NCBI GenBank assembly: GCA_964654855.1
Contig: CAZZJS010000001.1
Location: 1 to 64,000 of the forward strand
Direction of reading: 5' to 3'
DNA: 64,000 nt
From: JALZUV01 sp964654855
Lineage (GTDB): Bacteria > Pseudomonadota > Alphaproteobacteria > Rickettsiales > JALZUV01
The notes beneath the pieces were generated by a model that searched no databases, had not been told where the DNA came from, and worked only from the letters and a program-made list of their open reading frames with translations. The position numbers were made by a program, and so were the translations under genes. Shown here in pieces: positions 26,813 through 36,267 of this stretch; position 1 is the first letter of the stretch; each line of letters begins with the position of its first letter.

Positions 26813-27268
26813 TTAGCTTCCGTCAAGTTCGGCGCGATATTTTTTGTCCGCTGAGGGAATTAATTCTGCACGGCGTGGCTCCCACTTATTGGCAATATCT
26901 TGATTATAGTTAAGATATAGTTTGCCATTCGTGATATTCCAAACTTTCGGATCACCTTTTACAAAATTATCGTGTGCAACCGCCCAAGCGCAATAACCGC
27001 CATATTGAGGGGCATATTTCTCAGGGTTTGCTTTAAATTTATTTAAGTTCGCTTGTGAAGAAAAGAGCCAATCAGCACCTTTCCACTTTGTTTTAAATTC
27101 TTTGCTACCTTTGACAGGGCCGCCGTTACTAAAGTATGAGACGGTATCATACCCACCCACAGCCTTATTACTAAAAGTACCTGTATAGATGGGTGATGCA
27201 GCGAAAGCCTGACCCGCAAAAGTTAAAAAGCCCAAAAGGCTCAATAGAAATGTAAATTGTTTAAGCAT
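26813..27268 (-). CDS. YHS-domain periplasmic protein
   Basis: This 151-residue protein has a signal peptide (MLKQFTFLLSLLGFLTFAGQAFA) and a YHS domain through about 30-130. Its typical motifs are AVGGYDTVSYF and YGGYCAWAVA, with the single Cys in GYCAW. YHS proteins bind metals, and stand-alone secreted copies are widespread in Proteobacteria with an unsettled role. AAGGAGAC lies upstream of the ATG on the minus strand. The two genes after it (DinB and NRDE) may belong to the same unit. Confidence 0.85.
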   Translation of the reverse strand: MLKQFTFLLSLLGFLTFAGQAFAASPIYTGTFSNKAVGGYDTVSYFSNGGPVKGSKEFKTKWKGADWLFSSQANLNKFKANPEKYAPQYGGYCAWAVAHDNFVKGDPKVWNITNGKLYLNYNQDIANKWEPRRAELIPSADKKYRAELDGS

Positions 27269-27484
27269 TAGATAGTCTCCTTGGTTAAATTGCTTACTCG
27301 GTACTTCGCAGGCAATATCAATATTATTACGCTTTATTTGGAATTTTTATCAGAAAACTCATCTATAAACATAAGCAAACAGTTGTCTACCGCTAATCAG
27401 ATCCTTCATTACTATTTTGTAATGTAATATTCTTTTAAGACCCTCGAAGAATGAATTGCTAAAACAATGATCGAGGGTATCAAA

Positions 27485-27679
27485 ATGAACGTAACACGAG
27501 TCAATTCTATTAATTCTTATTATAACTTTTTAAACAACAGAGCGGTTCCAGCTAGAGGAGAGTCTCAGCATTACCGAGCTTCAACAAATAGTCACCGCTT
27601 TGACACAGACATTATTACATTGTCTGCAGAAGCAATTGATTTTTTACAATCCGAGCGTACGACTATTACTAGTCTTTAG
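27485..27679 (+). CDS. Small hypothetical protein
   Basis: The ATG at 27485 follows GAGGGTATC and gives 64 residues; an in-frame ATG at 27467 adds six more. The protein is rich in Asn, Ser, Arg and Thr, with no signal peptide or membrane segment and no recognised family. Its end overlaps the convergent NRPS gene by 11 bases. It could be a regulator or precursor related to the NRPS, but no feature shows that. Confidence 0.4.
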   Translation: MNVTRVNSINSYYNFLNNRAVPARGESQHYRASTNSHRFDTDIITLSAEAIDFLQSERTTITSL

Positions 27680-30600
27680 AGGCAATCAGCTGGGTTAAGT
27701 AAGAAATATAATGTCGGCTGAGTTCTTCTATTGTTTCCGTATTGAAGCGACTATTACTGTAAGTAAAGTGCAGCTTTAGGCACTTATTGACAATCGCTGC
27801 TTCGATATAGAGTCCATAACATAGAGGATTACTCGGCGCTGATGAAACTATCCCAGCTGGTTCGCCTTGAGGAGTAATAGATAAGCCTTCAGGTAATAAT
27901 GCGTCAATTTGACTCACATAGTTAAAGAAGAGTTGCGGTGTTGGGTGCTGGGTAATAGCTGAGTCTCTCGCAGTATAACGCAATAAATTGTAAGCTTCAT
28001 TTCGTGCAGGAATTTGTTCGAGCTGCTGTTTGATAGCATCAACATCACCCACTTCCAGATAGGCTGGGTAGACTGTATTCACCCATCCCACAGTACGCGA
28101 TAGATTAATGCCATCAGATCCATTACGTCCATGCCCACAGAGGTTGACCAGCATTTCTGATTTGCCTGTCCATTCTCGAATAGTCTGACTTAGGGCAGTG
28201 AGCAAAGTATCTTGAATTTGCCACCCTTTCTCTGCAGGTAAATCTTTCAGCAGCGCGCCAGTGAGAGATTCGTCCAGTGTGGTTTTATGTGTATGAGCAG
28301 AAGCTTCATCAGCTGTATCATCCACTCTATCGTAAGGTAGCTCCGGTACGGGGTGCATTTTTGCGCTACCCCAATAGGCCAGCTCTTGCGTGAAATCATC
28401 TGTTTCAATTTGCTGCCGTTGCGCTTCGGTCAATTGTTGTATTGAGGTGGTTTTAGCCGCTAATTCCATTTCTATACCCAACCGAGCGCCTTCATAGCTT
28501 TTGAGGAAGTCTTCAAAAATAAGGCGCGAAGAGACCATATCCAGCAGCAAGTGATGCGCGATAATGGCGAGTTTTCCGCTTTCCTCTCCGGTTTTAAAAT
28601 GGATAATTCGCAATAATGGCGCAGTCGATAAATCGAGAGATGCTTGCTGTTTATTGATGGTCTCTACCATCTGAGGTTCTTGCTGCTCGGATGCTAGCGC
28701 CGCAATATCGTAAGTGAAGAAATAGGTCACTTGCGGTAGGGTCGAAAGGCATTCTTGCTGCCATTCTCCATTCGCATTTTGCGTCAATCGTACCCGCAAA
28801 TTATCGTGATGCATCAAGACGGTATCAAATGCGGATTTAAGCTGTTCAGGATTGGCGTTATGATCAATATCAAACCAGAAAAAACGATTCCAGTGATGAG
28901 GCTCAACCATACCATCTGCAAAGAATTTTGTTTGGCGTGGTAAGAGTGGATAAGTGCCCTCAATCGCTTCTTGCGTTGCTTCATTCGCTGCTGCAAAAGG
29001 TTGGTCTTGCGCCACGGTTGCTAATTCTGCAATGGTGCGGTGGGTGAAGAGGCTATTGGTTTCTACATAAATCCCTTGCTCTTCGGCTGCACATACAAGC
29101 TGAATCGCCATGAGCGAGTCGCCGCCCAATTCAAAGAAGCTATCATCCACGCCAATTTTATCTGCTGGCAGGGTTAGAATCTCTGACCATAATGCGACCA
29201 GCTTTGTTTCTGTATCATTACTTGCCGCGCGATAGGCCTTGCGTTTTTGCTGTTTTTGTTCCGGTTTTGGTAGGGCGTTCCGGTTGATTTTCGCACTGGC
29301 GAGTCGTGGGATTTCATCCGCCTCCACATAAAAAGCGGGAGCCATATAAGATGGTAAATTCGCGCAGATATGTTTGCGTAACGTTTCTAGCTCGAAGCCT
29401 TCTTCAACAACATAATAAGCGGCGAGACGTTTATGTTCGCTACCAATATCAATCACGGCGGTATCTTTAACACCCGCTACTTGTGCCATAACGGCTTCAA
29501 TCTCTGCCAACTCAATACGGAAGCCGCGAATCTTCACCTGACTATCGATACGCTCTAGATATTCAATTTCGCCTTGCGAATTAAAACGCGCCAGATCACC
29601 GGTTTTATAAAGCCGTGCATTCGTATCTTGCGTGAATGGATCGGCAATAAAACGTTCTGCCGTTAAGTCTGGCAGATTGACATAACCTTGTGCGACACCA
29701 ATGCCGCCAATATGCAATTCGCCCGCCACACCCATGGGCATAGGGCGCAATGTTTCATCTAAAATGTAAAGCGATGTTGCACCTAATGGCCGGCCAATCG
29801 GAATAATGGAAGAAGTCGTACTATTCTCACACTTTGTGAAGGCGGAATAAATCGTGCCTTCCGTTGGGCCATATACATTATAGAGCGTGCCAGAACATTG
29901 CTGATAATAGCGCGTAACCAGGCTTGGCGGCAAGGCTTCCCCTGCTGCAAGCATGTGTTTTAAGCTGCTTAGCTTACGGTCTTTCAAAACTGCCAGCAAG
30001 CTGGTGAGCAGTGAAGGAACCATACAGCTAGTCGTAATCTGATGGGTTTCAATCAGGTCAATCAGATAAGACGGATCTTTATAAGATTCGCTATCGGTTA
30101 GCACCAAACTTGCCCCAGCACTTAATGGCCAGAAAATCTCCGCAACGGAGACATCAAAGGTAGTATCGGTATTTTGCAATATTTTATCAGCTTTAGAGAG
30201 AGGGATTTCTTGCTGTAGCCACTTTAGGCGCGGCACTACATTTTCATGCGTTAGGCGTACACCTTTAGGGTTTCCGGTAGAGCCAGACGTGTAAATAAGA
30301 TAAGAATCTGCATCTTGCGTTACGGAGGGTAAGTTCTTTGTAGATTGCGATTGCCAACGTTGCTCCTCTATCAATAAAGTGGCCACCTCTTCGGCGGGGA
30401 GCTTCTCCTTCAAGTTCGTTTGCGTGATGACATGATCACATCCAGAATCTTGCAAAATATAGGCGATGCGCTTAGCCGGATAATCAGGCGAAAGTGGAAC
30501 ATAAGCCGCGCCGGCTTTCATAATAGCCAGCAAGCTAGTGATAAGATTTGCCCCGCGCTCTAATAGTATGGCGACTTTATCGCCTTTTTTAACGTCCTCT

Positions 30601-32150
30601 GCTTGAAGTTGACGCGCCAACTGATTGGCTTGCTCATTGAGTGTTTGATAGGAAAATTGTTTACCGTCTTCAATTAGAGCGATGGCATTTGGCTGTTTCG
30701 CAGCGGCTTGTTCAAATAAGTCGGTGATTGATGATTTAGCATTGATGTCTAACGCTTTATCAGCTTGCCCCCATTGGTTTAATAACTTCTTTTCTTGCGT
30801 AAGAGACAGCAATAAAAACTCATTTATGCCTCTCTCAGGGTTTTCGATGATTTGTTCAAAAAGACTCTGCATTTGCTCGATAAGCTGACTGATAAATTCA
30901 GGCTCAAACAAGGCTTGGCGATATTCAAACCATAGGCCAATACAGCCATCTTCCAGATTCTCGTAAGAAAGAGAGAGGTCATCATTTACATCATTATAGG
31001 TCACTTCTAATGGTTCCGACTCAATGCCCTCGATACGCAAATTCACCAGACGTGAGATCGTTTGCGCCATTGAAAGATTAAACACACGCCCATCAAATTC
31101 AGAATTTTCACGGCGAATGCCTCGGACAATCTCTAGCGCGGGAAATTCTTGATGCTGCTTATCGGCCTTGCGCGAGGCGGAGATACGGTCCACCAGCGCA
31201 TTGAAAGTAGGGTTGCCCGAACTATCAATGCGTAATGGCACGATATTGACGAAGAAGCCAAAAAGGTGCTTATAGCCAGGCGGGCGGATATTGACGGGAT
31301 AGCCAATGGTCAGATCATCTTGCCCATAGAGCCTGTTTACCATGGTGGCGAGTGCAGCACTTAACACATTAAAGAAGGTCGTGCGCTGGCTGCGTGCATA
31401 GCGTTTAAGTTTGCCAGAGAGTTCTTCCTCTAAATTGAAATAAACACGCTTTCCGCTCTTACTCTCGCTTTGGGGTGCAATGCCGTGATTGAAATTAACC
31501 GTATGCTGCGCTCCTTTGAGACGCTCTTGCCAATAGGTCGCCGCCTCGGGAGTTTCTTTGGGGGGGTGTTCGGTGAAATATTCATCCCAGCTTTTCTGCG
31601 TAGCACCATAGGCTTCTACCAAACCATCGAATCCTTTTTCATAAGCAATCGAAGCTGCCTCTAAAAATAGAACCGCAGAAGCGCCATCGGAAATCATATG
31701 TGGTACCATACCAATGAAATAATGTACTTCAGGTGCCGTTTTAATAAGCCCCGCATGCACGATAGGAAATTGCTTTAAGTCAACGGGAGTGGCCACTTTG
31801 CGTGCGAGGAAATCAATCGCCTGTTGGTGCTGCTGCGGCGTTTCGTCTGATTGTCCAGGAATCGAAATATCTTCAAATTCCATCGCGAAAACAGCTTCGG
31901 GCTTTTCGCATTGAAAAGGTACGCCTTTTTCTTCCGCGAAATAAATACGCAATGAGCTGAAGAAATTCACCGCATCATAAAGGGCTTTTTCAAAACGCTC
32001 TTTATCAAGTGGCCCCGTCAAACGAAGATTCACGCATGTATTGTAAGAAGTGTTTTTAGGGTGCAGCTTCCACTCCACCCACAAGCCTTCTTGCTGCTTG
32101 GTGAGCGGATAGCGCTTTTCTTCTAATACGGTATTTTTAAGCGCTGTCAT
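27669..32150 (-). CDS. Single-module non-ribosomal peptide synthetase (C-A-T-E-like)
   Basis: The product has 1493 residues. A condensation domain (about 12-440) has a PHMISDG active-site motif near 150: the catalytic second His is kept, the first is Pro. An adenylation domain (about 475-960) has YTSGSTGNPKG near 620, GELHIGG and YKTGDLARF. A carrier domain carries the phosphopantetheine Ser in LGGDSL near 1008. A C-terminal condensation-type domain (about 1055-1490) has HHLLLDM near 1200 and GHGRNG/RTVGW near 1340-1352, which fits an epimerisation domain. No thioesterase is present and no partner NRPS gene is nearby. The terminal domain may pass the D-residue to a partner elsewhere or release a small product. 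Confidence 0.85.
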   Translation of the reverse strand: MTALKNTVLEEKRYPLTKQQEGLWVEWKLHPKNTSYNTCVNLRLTGPLDKERFEKALYDAVNFFSSLRIYFAEEKGVPFQCEKPEAVFAMEFEDISIPGQSDETPQQHQQAIDFLARKVATPVDLKQFPIVHAGLIKTAPEVHYFIGMVPHMISDGASAVLFLEAASIAYEKGFDGLVEAYGATQKSWDEYFTEHPPKETPEAATYWQERLKGAQHTVNFNHGIAPQSESKSGKRVYFNLEEELSGKLKRYARSQRTTFFNVLSAALATMVNRLYGQDDLTIGYPVNIRPPGYKHLFGFFVNIVPLRIDSSGNPTFNALVDRISASRKADKQHQEFPALEIVRGIRRENSEFDGRVFNLSMAQTISRLVNLRIEGIESEPLEVTYNDVNDDLSLSYENLEDGCIGLWFEYRQALFEPEFISQLIEQMQSLFEQIIENPERGINEFLLLSLTQEKKLLNQWGQADKALDINAKSSITDLFEQAAAKQPNAIALIEDGKQFSYQTLNEQANQLARQLQAEDVKKGDKVAILLERGANLITSLLAIMKAGAAYVPLSPDYPAKRIAYILQDSGCDHVITQTNLKEKLPAEEVATLLIEEQRWQSQSTKNLPSVTQDADSYLIYTSGSTGNPKGVRLTHENVVPRLKWLQQEIPLSKADKILQNTDTTFDVSVAEIFWPLSAGASLVLTDSESYKDPSYLIDLIETHQITTSCMVPSLLTSLLAVLKDRKLSSLKHMLAAGEALPPSLVTRYYQQCSGTLYNVYGPTEGTIYSAFTKCENSTTSSIIPIGRPLGATSLYILDETLRPMPMGVAGELHIGGIGVAQGYVNLPDLTAERFIADPFTQDTNARLYKTGDLARFNSQGEIEYLERIDSQVKIRGFRIELAEIEAVMAQVAGVKDTAVIDIGSEHKRLAAYYVVEEGFELETLRKHICANLPSYMAPAFYVEADEIPRLASAKINRNALPKPEQKQQKRKAYRAASNDTETKLVALWSEILTLPADKIGVDDSFFELGGDSLMAIQLVCAAEEQGIYVETNSLFTHRTIAELATVAQDQPFAAANEATQEAIEGTYPLLPRQTKFFADGMVEPHHWNRFFWFDIDHNANPEQLKSAFDTVLMHHDNLRVRLTQNANGEWQQECLSTLPQVTYFFTYDIAALASEQQEPQMVETINKQQASLDLSTAPLLRIIHFKTGEESGKLAIIAHHLLLDMVSSRLIFEDFLKSYEGARLGIEMELAAKTTSIQQLTEAQRQQIETDDFTQELAYWGSAKMHPVPELPYDRVDDTADEASAHTHKTTLDESLTGALLKDLPAEKGWQIQDTLLTALSQTIREWTGKSEMLVNLCGHGRNGSDGINLSRTVGWVNTVYPAYLEVGDVDAIKQQLEQIPARNEAYNLLRYTARDSAITQHPTPQLFFNYVSQIDALLPEGLSITPQGEPAGIVSSAPSNPLCYGLYIEAAIVNKCLKLHFTYSNSRFNTETIEELSRHYISYLTQLIASKD

Positions 32151-32210
32151 GCTCTGATTTCTTTCATGGCTTTGTGTGTTCTTAGAGTATTATAGTGTGC
32201 TGCTTATATC

Positions 32211-32849
32211 TTAAAAACAATCCATCTGATAGATCGCTTCTGCTCTCTTACCCGTTTGATCGCTATCAGTAAAGAGCATGAGGGCGCGTAAAGGGTAGGG
32301 TGGTCTCTCGCCAAATAGTTTGATGAGATCATTTTGCACGTTGCGTGATTCAGTCTGCCATTGCTGCAAAGGACTTTGTTTATTTTGCAGTAAGATGCGT
32401 TTTTGCGTGCCGTGACGATTTTTTGGAGTGTTAAGCACCGCCCCTATCGGATCATTTTGCGCTGCCCATACATAGGATAACATATGAAAATCATTTTTGA
32501 AAAAGTCAGAACCTTCATGCTCGCTATAAATTAAATGCACAGAAGCGGCGAAATCTTCATGTTCTTTGCTTTCAATATCCACTTTAGGGTGCGCCTTTAG
32601 AACCTTCCAGCGCCAGTTTAATATGCCGTCATTGAGGCATTTTTGAGGGGTCATTTTCACAAGGCCGCTTGCAGTTGCTTCACCTGTAATAGCATGAACT
32701 CTTTTTTCATCACCTTCTGATTTTAATAGGTATTGAGTGGGCTCGCTTGTGAAGGTAATGACGTCACCCAATGGGTGCTTGGTTTGTTCGGGGCCAAAAA
32801 ACGCACTCAACATGATGAATGAAGCAATTAAGAGAGAGTGTCGCCACAT
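32211..32849 (-). CDS. DUF3047-domain periplasmic protein
   Basis: I start at the ATG at 32849, which opens a signal peptide (MWRHSLLIASFIMLSAFF); a TTG at 32864 would be an alternative. The 212-residue product matches the DUF3047 pattern: a Trp-rich NWRWKVLKAHPKVDIESKEHEDFAASVHLIY section and WAAQNDPIG. The function of DUF3047 is unknown. It begins one base after the arsC stop on the same strand, so it belongs to the arsC-DUF547 transcription unit and may take part in the arsenic pathway. Confidence 0.72.
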   Translation of the reverse strand: MWRHSLLIASFIMLSAFFGPEQTKHPLGDVITFTSEPTQYLLKSEGDEKRVHAITGEATASGLVKMTPQKCLNDGILNWRWKVLKAHPKVDIESKEHEDFAASVHLIYSEHEGSDFFKNDFHMLSYVWAAQNDPIGAVLNTPKNRHGTQKRILLQNKQSPLQQWQTESRNVQNDLIKLFGERPPYPLRALMLFTDSDQTGKRAEAIYQMDCF

Positions 32850-32850
32850 A

Positions 32851-33321
32851 TTACAAACTTCCAATCTTCGTGAGTGCGGCTAAATGTAATCTCTCTGCTT
32901 CATCCAAATCCAGAAAGGCTAAGATTCTTTTTTCTAAAATCTTGAAAACACGTAGAAACTCCGCGTGCTTTTCTTCCTCTGTCCCTTCAAAATAGGCGGG
33001 ATCTTCGACATCCCAGTGAGTTTTGAGAGCAGAGTTTAGAAAAACAGGGCAGTTTTCATTTGCGGCGGAGCCACATACCGTCACCACTAAATCAACAGGC
33101 TGGGTAATGTTATCCCACGACTTGCTGTGAAAGCCTTGCGTTGAAATTGAATTCGCTTCTAGTGTTTTTAAAGCTAATGGGTGCACCTTACCAGTCGGTT
33201 GGCTACCCGCACTAAAGGCTTTTAATGTCTTAGCGCCATGATGATTCAGCAATGCTTCTGCCATAATGCTACGGCATGAATTACCGGTGCATAAAACAAG
33301 AATAGAGAGCGGTTGATTCAT
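32851..33321 (-). CDS. arsC: Arsenate reductase ArsC (thioredoxin-coupled, LMW phosphatase fold)
   Basis: This 156-residue protein has the P-loop CTGNSCRS (C11-C16) of low-molecular-weight phosphatase-like arsenate reductases and two further redox Cys, C83 and C91, in VVTVCG...CP. It also has the DPA general acid motif (HWDVEDPA). These four Cys fit thioredoxin-coupled ArsC enzymes that reduce arsenate to arsenite through an intramolecular cascade. The gene follows a DUF547 gene and lies in a cluster with arsM. It supplies arsenite, the substrate of the methyltransferase. Confidence 0.9.
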   Translation of the reverse strand: MNQPLSILVLCTGNSCRSIMAEALLNHHGAKTLKAFSAGSQPTGKVHPLALKTLEANSISTQGFHSKSWDNITQPVDLVVTVCGSAANENCPVFLNSALKTHWDVEDPAYFEGTEEEKHAEFLRVFKILEKRILAFLDLDEAERLHLAALTKIGSL

Positions 33322-33323
33322 TA

Positions 33324-34052
33324 TTACTTAGAATTGAGCTTCCAATTATATTTCAAATAGCCATCTACTTCAGCATCAGCAGGGACATTTGCATTATATT
33401 GACGTAAGAAAGCGACAAGCTCTTTCTCATTACCGAAATCTTCATCGAACCAGTCAAAGATTTTAGACAGTTTGATATCCTTACCTGTTAGCACCATGCC
33501 TTTAGTGGTGTCTTTCAGCAAGAGTTCGGTTTGCTCTTTTAACTGCGATTCCAGCTTATCGGCGCTGTAAGCTTCGGCACGCAAGTCAGGGCACGAAAGA
33601 GACGCACAGTTAATCGCCATATGGATGCGTGGTTCATTCATTTTACGCAAAATTTTATGTTCAATTGCATCAAGCGTGTATTCTTTGCCATGGAGCGCCC
33701 ATTTAAACTTTTTCCAGGGATTTTTTAAAACACTCCCAAGATTGCGGATACTATCGGTTTCTTTCTCACGCGTGATAAGATCAATCGTAAGGAAATTATA
33801 AGCATTCATCCAATAGACAAGTTTCTCGCTGCGAGAGGCTGGCACTTTTAAAGTTTGCAGTGCGCTCAGTGCTTTATTGTGGCGAGCATCATTGCCCCAT
33901 GCTTGGTAATTTACCAAATTGGCGTTGATACTTTGCTTCTTTCCGGTACTGACATAGTCTTTCAATAAACCATCATAAAGCGTTGCAAAATTCTCCGCGG
34001 CGTTAGCTGGCAGAGAGAATAGAAGAAAAATAATAAATAAAAATTGTTTCAT
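33324..34052 (-). CDS. DUF547-domain secreted protein
   Basis: This 242-residue protein has a signal peptide (MKQFLFIIFLLFSLPANA) and the DUF547 core: KLVYWMNAYNFLTIDLI, an Asn-Cys-Ala-Ser-Leu-Ser-Cys-Pro segment at about 150, and FDWFDEDFG. DUF547 has no established biochemistry but is often found beside radical SAM/selenodomain arsenic clusters. It is divergent from the TVP38 gene (a 78-base gap that must hold both promoters) and just upstream of arsC. Confidence 0.85.
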   Translation of the reverse strand: MKQFLFIIFLLFSLPANAAENFATLYDGLLKDYVSTGKKQSINANLVNYQAWGNDARHNKALSALQTLKVPASRSEKLVYWMNAYNFLTIDLITREKETDSIRNLGSVLKNPWKKFKWALHGKEYTLDAIEHKILRKMNEPRIHMAINCASLSCPDLRAEAYSADKLESQLKEQTELLLKDTTKGMVLTGKDIKLSKIFDWFDEDFGNEKELVAFLRQYNANVPADAEVDGYLKYNWKLNSK

Positions 34053-34130
34053 GCTCTATCATTCGTTGGTAACGAGAAGAACATTACAAGTTTTTGTAAT
34101 ATTTTGAAAGTGGAGAACGAAGCAGCTGGT

Positions 34131-34823
34131 ATGAAACAAAATATTCTTAAAATTGGGTTGGTGCTCGTTGCGTTAGCAGCGATTATTGGCTTTTTCGCAT
34201 TTGATTTGCATCAGCATTTTACATTGGAAAATATTAAAGCACAGCGTGAGGGGTGGGGAGCTTTTTACCAAGAGCATACGTTACTAACCCTCGCTATTTT
34301 TGGAGCGATATATGTGACGGTTACGGCTCTATCGTTACCTGCAGCGAGTATTTTAACATTGCTCGCAGGGGCGTTATTCGGCTTTATCACAGGTTTGATT
34401 ATGGTGAGCTTTGCAAGCTCGATTGGCGCTACACTTGCTTTTTTAATGGCACGGTTCGTTCTGCGTGATTCTATCCAGAGTAAATACGGAAAGTATCTCA
34501 CCAAAATTAATGACGGATTTGAAAAAGAAGGTGCGTTCTATCTATTCGCTTTACGTTTAGTGCCCGCGATGCCGTTTTTCGTGGTGAATATTTTGATGGG
34601 GCTATTGCCAATTAAAACCTTCACTTTTTATTGGGTAAGCCAAATAGGCATGCTCGCAGGTACGGCGGTTTATGTTTATGCAGGTACCGAGTTAGGGAAA
34701 ATTGAAAGCTTGGCCGATATTGCCTCTCCCACTCTAATTGCTGCTTTTATCGCATTGGGAGTTTTCCCTATCATCGCAAAGAAACTCCTCGGATTATTAC
34801 GAAAAGGAAAAACAGATGCCTAA
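34131..34823 (+). CDS. TVP38/TMEM64 (VTT-domain) membrane protein
   Basis: I start at the ATG at 34131 (231 codons), since the longer frame begins with a TTG and has an unlikely leader. The protein has an N-terminal membrane segment followed by the VTT/SNARE-associated core, with the Gly-rich GALFGFITGLIMVSFASSIGATLAFLMARF and RLVPAMPFFVVNILMGL. TVP38 proteins are membrane proteins of uncertain transport or lipid function and are frequent in rSAM/selenodomain and arsenic clusters. It overlaps the flavin reductase gene by 8 bases. Confidence 0.85.
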   Translation: MKQNILKIGLVLVALAAIIGFFAFDLHQHFTLENIKAQREGWGAFYQEHTLLTLAIFGAIYVTVTALSLPAASILTLLAGALFGFITGLIMVSFASSIGATLAFLMARFVLRDSIQSKYGKYLTKINDGFEKEGAFYLFALRLVPAMPFFVVNILMGLLPIKTFTFYWVSQIGMLAGTAVYVYAGTELGKIESLADIASPTLIAAFIALGVFPIIAKKLLGLLRKGKTDA

Positions 34824-36243
34824 ATATGATTATAATTTAATTGCCATTGGTGCCGGTGCTGGTGGATTAGTTTCCACTTATATTGGCGCAGCGGTGAAAG
34901 CCAAAGTTGCCCTGATTGAACGCCATAAAATGGGCGGTGATTGCCTCAATACGGGCTGTGTGCCAAGTAAGGCTTTGCTGCGTTCAGCTAAGATGATGTC
35001 TTATGCCAAGCGTGCTGAAGAGTTTGGCTTTAAAAGCACAAAGATCGAGTTTGATTTTGCGGATGTTATGGCGCGTGTGCAAGATGTCGTTAAAGCGATT
35101 GAGCCGCATGATTCGGTTGAGCGTTACGAAGGCCTCGGCGTGAATTGTTATACGGGTGAAGCCAAAATTCTCGACCCGCATACGGTGGAGGTAAATGGTG
35201 AGAAACTTACCGCGCGCGCGATTATTGTTTCTACAGGCGCGCGTCCACTCGTGCCGCCTATTCCGGGTTTAGCCGATATTGATTATCTCACGAGTGATAA
35301 TTTATGGAACTTGAAGAAACTTCCTAAGCGCTTGACTGTATTAGGCGGTGGGCCTATCGGCTCCGAAATGGCGCAAGCTTTTGCACGTTTAGGATCGCGG
35401 GTGACAATTGTTGAAATGGCACCGCAAATTTTGATTCGAGAAGATGAAGAGGTGATTGATCTGGCCGTTGAGCAATTTGAAGCGGATGGCATTACTATTT
35501 TGACAGGCCATAAGGCCAAAGCCTTTGAAAAAGGTAAAGTCATTTGTGAGCATGAAGGCAAAGATGTTGAAGTCGAGTTTGACGAAGTGATTGTAGCGCT
35601 TGGTCGTCGCGCCAATGTCAAAGGTTTCGGGCTAGAAGAACTGGGCGTGAAGCTGAGTGATCGCGGTACAATTGAAGCGAACCCTTATTTGCAAACCAAC
35701 ATCCCAAGCATTTATGTGTGCGGCGATGTGACAGGCCCTTATCAATTCACCCATACGGCAGCGCATCAAGCATGGTATGCTAGCGTAAATGCCTTATTCT
35801 CTCCATTTAAGAAGTTCAAAGTTGATTACTCGGTCATCCCTTGGGCGACTTTTACTGACCCTGAAGTGGCGCGTGTTGGTTTAAATGAGAAAGATGCTAA
35901 AGCGCAGAACATTCCTTATGAGGTGACAAAATATGGCATTGATGATTTAGACCGTGCCATTGCCGATAGTAGCGCTCATGGTTTCGTCAAAGTGTTGACC
36001 GTTCCGGGTAAAGATAAGATTCTCGGTGCGACCATCGTTGGGCATCATGCGGGTGATATTATCGCCGAATATGTGATGGCGATGAAACATGGGCTTGGCA
36101 TGAATAAGATTCTCGGTACGATTCATATTTATCCGACCCTTGCCGAAGCCAATAAGTTCGCCGCGGGCGAATGGAAAAAAGCTAATGCACCAGAATGGTT
36201 GTTAGGATGGGTTGAAAAATTCCATGCATGGCGCCGTAAATAG
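34816..36243 (+). CDS. FAD-dependent pyridine-nucleotide disulfide oxidoreductase (mercuric-reductase-like)
   Basis: The ATG at 34816 gives 475 residues; it overlaps the TVP38 stop, a sign of coupling. FAD-binding GAGAGG lies near the N-terminus, the redox-active CLNTGCVPSK (C43, C48) follows, and an NAD(P)-binding GGGPIGSEMA lies at about 180. The C-terminal dimerisation domain has GHHAGDII and HIYPTLAEA with the catalytic His. It is of the dihydrolipoamide dehydrogenase/mercuric reductase class but lacks the extra C-terminal Cys pair of true MerA. Relatives in rSAM/selenodomain clusters are uncharacterised. It probably reduces an arsenic-pathway or thiol substrate. Confidence 0.87.
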   Translation: MPKYDYNLIAIGAGAGGLVSTYIGAAVKAKVALIERHKMGGDCLNTGCVPSKALLRSAKMMSYAKRAEEFGFKSTKIEFDFADVMARVQDVVKAIEPHDSVERYEGLGVNCYTGEAKILDPHTVEVNGEKLTARAIIVSTGARPLVPPIPGLADIDYLTSDNLWNLKKLPKRLTVLGGGPIGSEMAQAFARLGSRVTIVEMAPQILIREDEEVIDLAVEQFEADGITILTGHKAKAFEKGKVICEHEGKDVEVEFDEVIVALGRRANVKGFGLEELGVKLSDRGTIEANPYLQTNIPSIYVCGDVTGPYQFTHTAAHQAWYASVNALFSPFKKFKVDYSVIPWATFTDPEVARVGLNEKDAKAQNIPYEVTKYGIDDLDRAIADSSAHGFVKVLTVPGKDKILGATIVGHHAGDIIAEYVMAMKHGLGMNKILGTIHIYPTLAEANKFAAGEWKKANAPEWLLGWVEKFHAWRRK

Positions 36244-36267
36244 AAAAGATCAAACAAAAGGAATATC

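Noticed and set aside
34816..36243. True mercuric reductase MerA.
   Set aside because: The C-terminal vicinal Cys pair of MerA is absent and no other mer genes are here; only the generic flavin disulfide reductase fold is supported.
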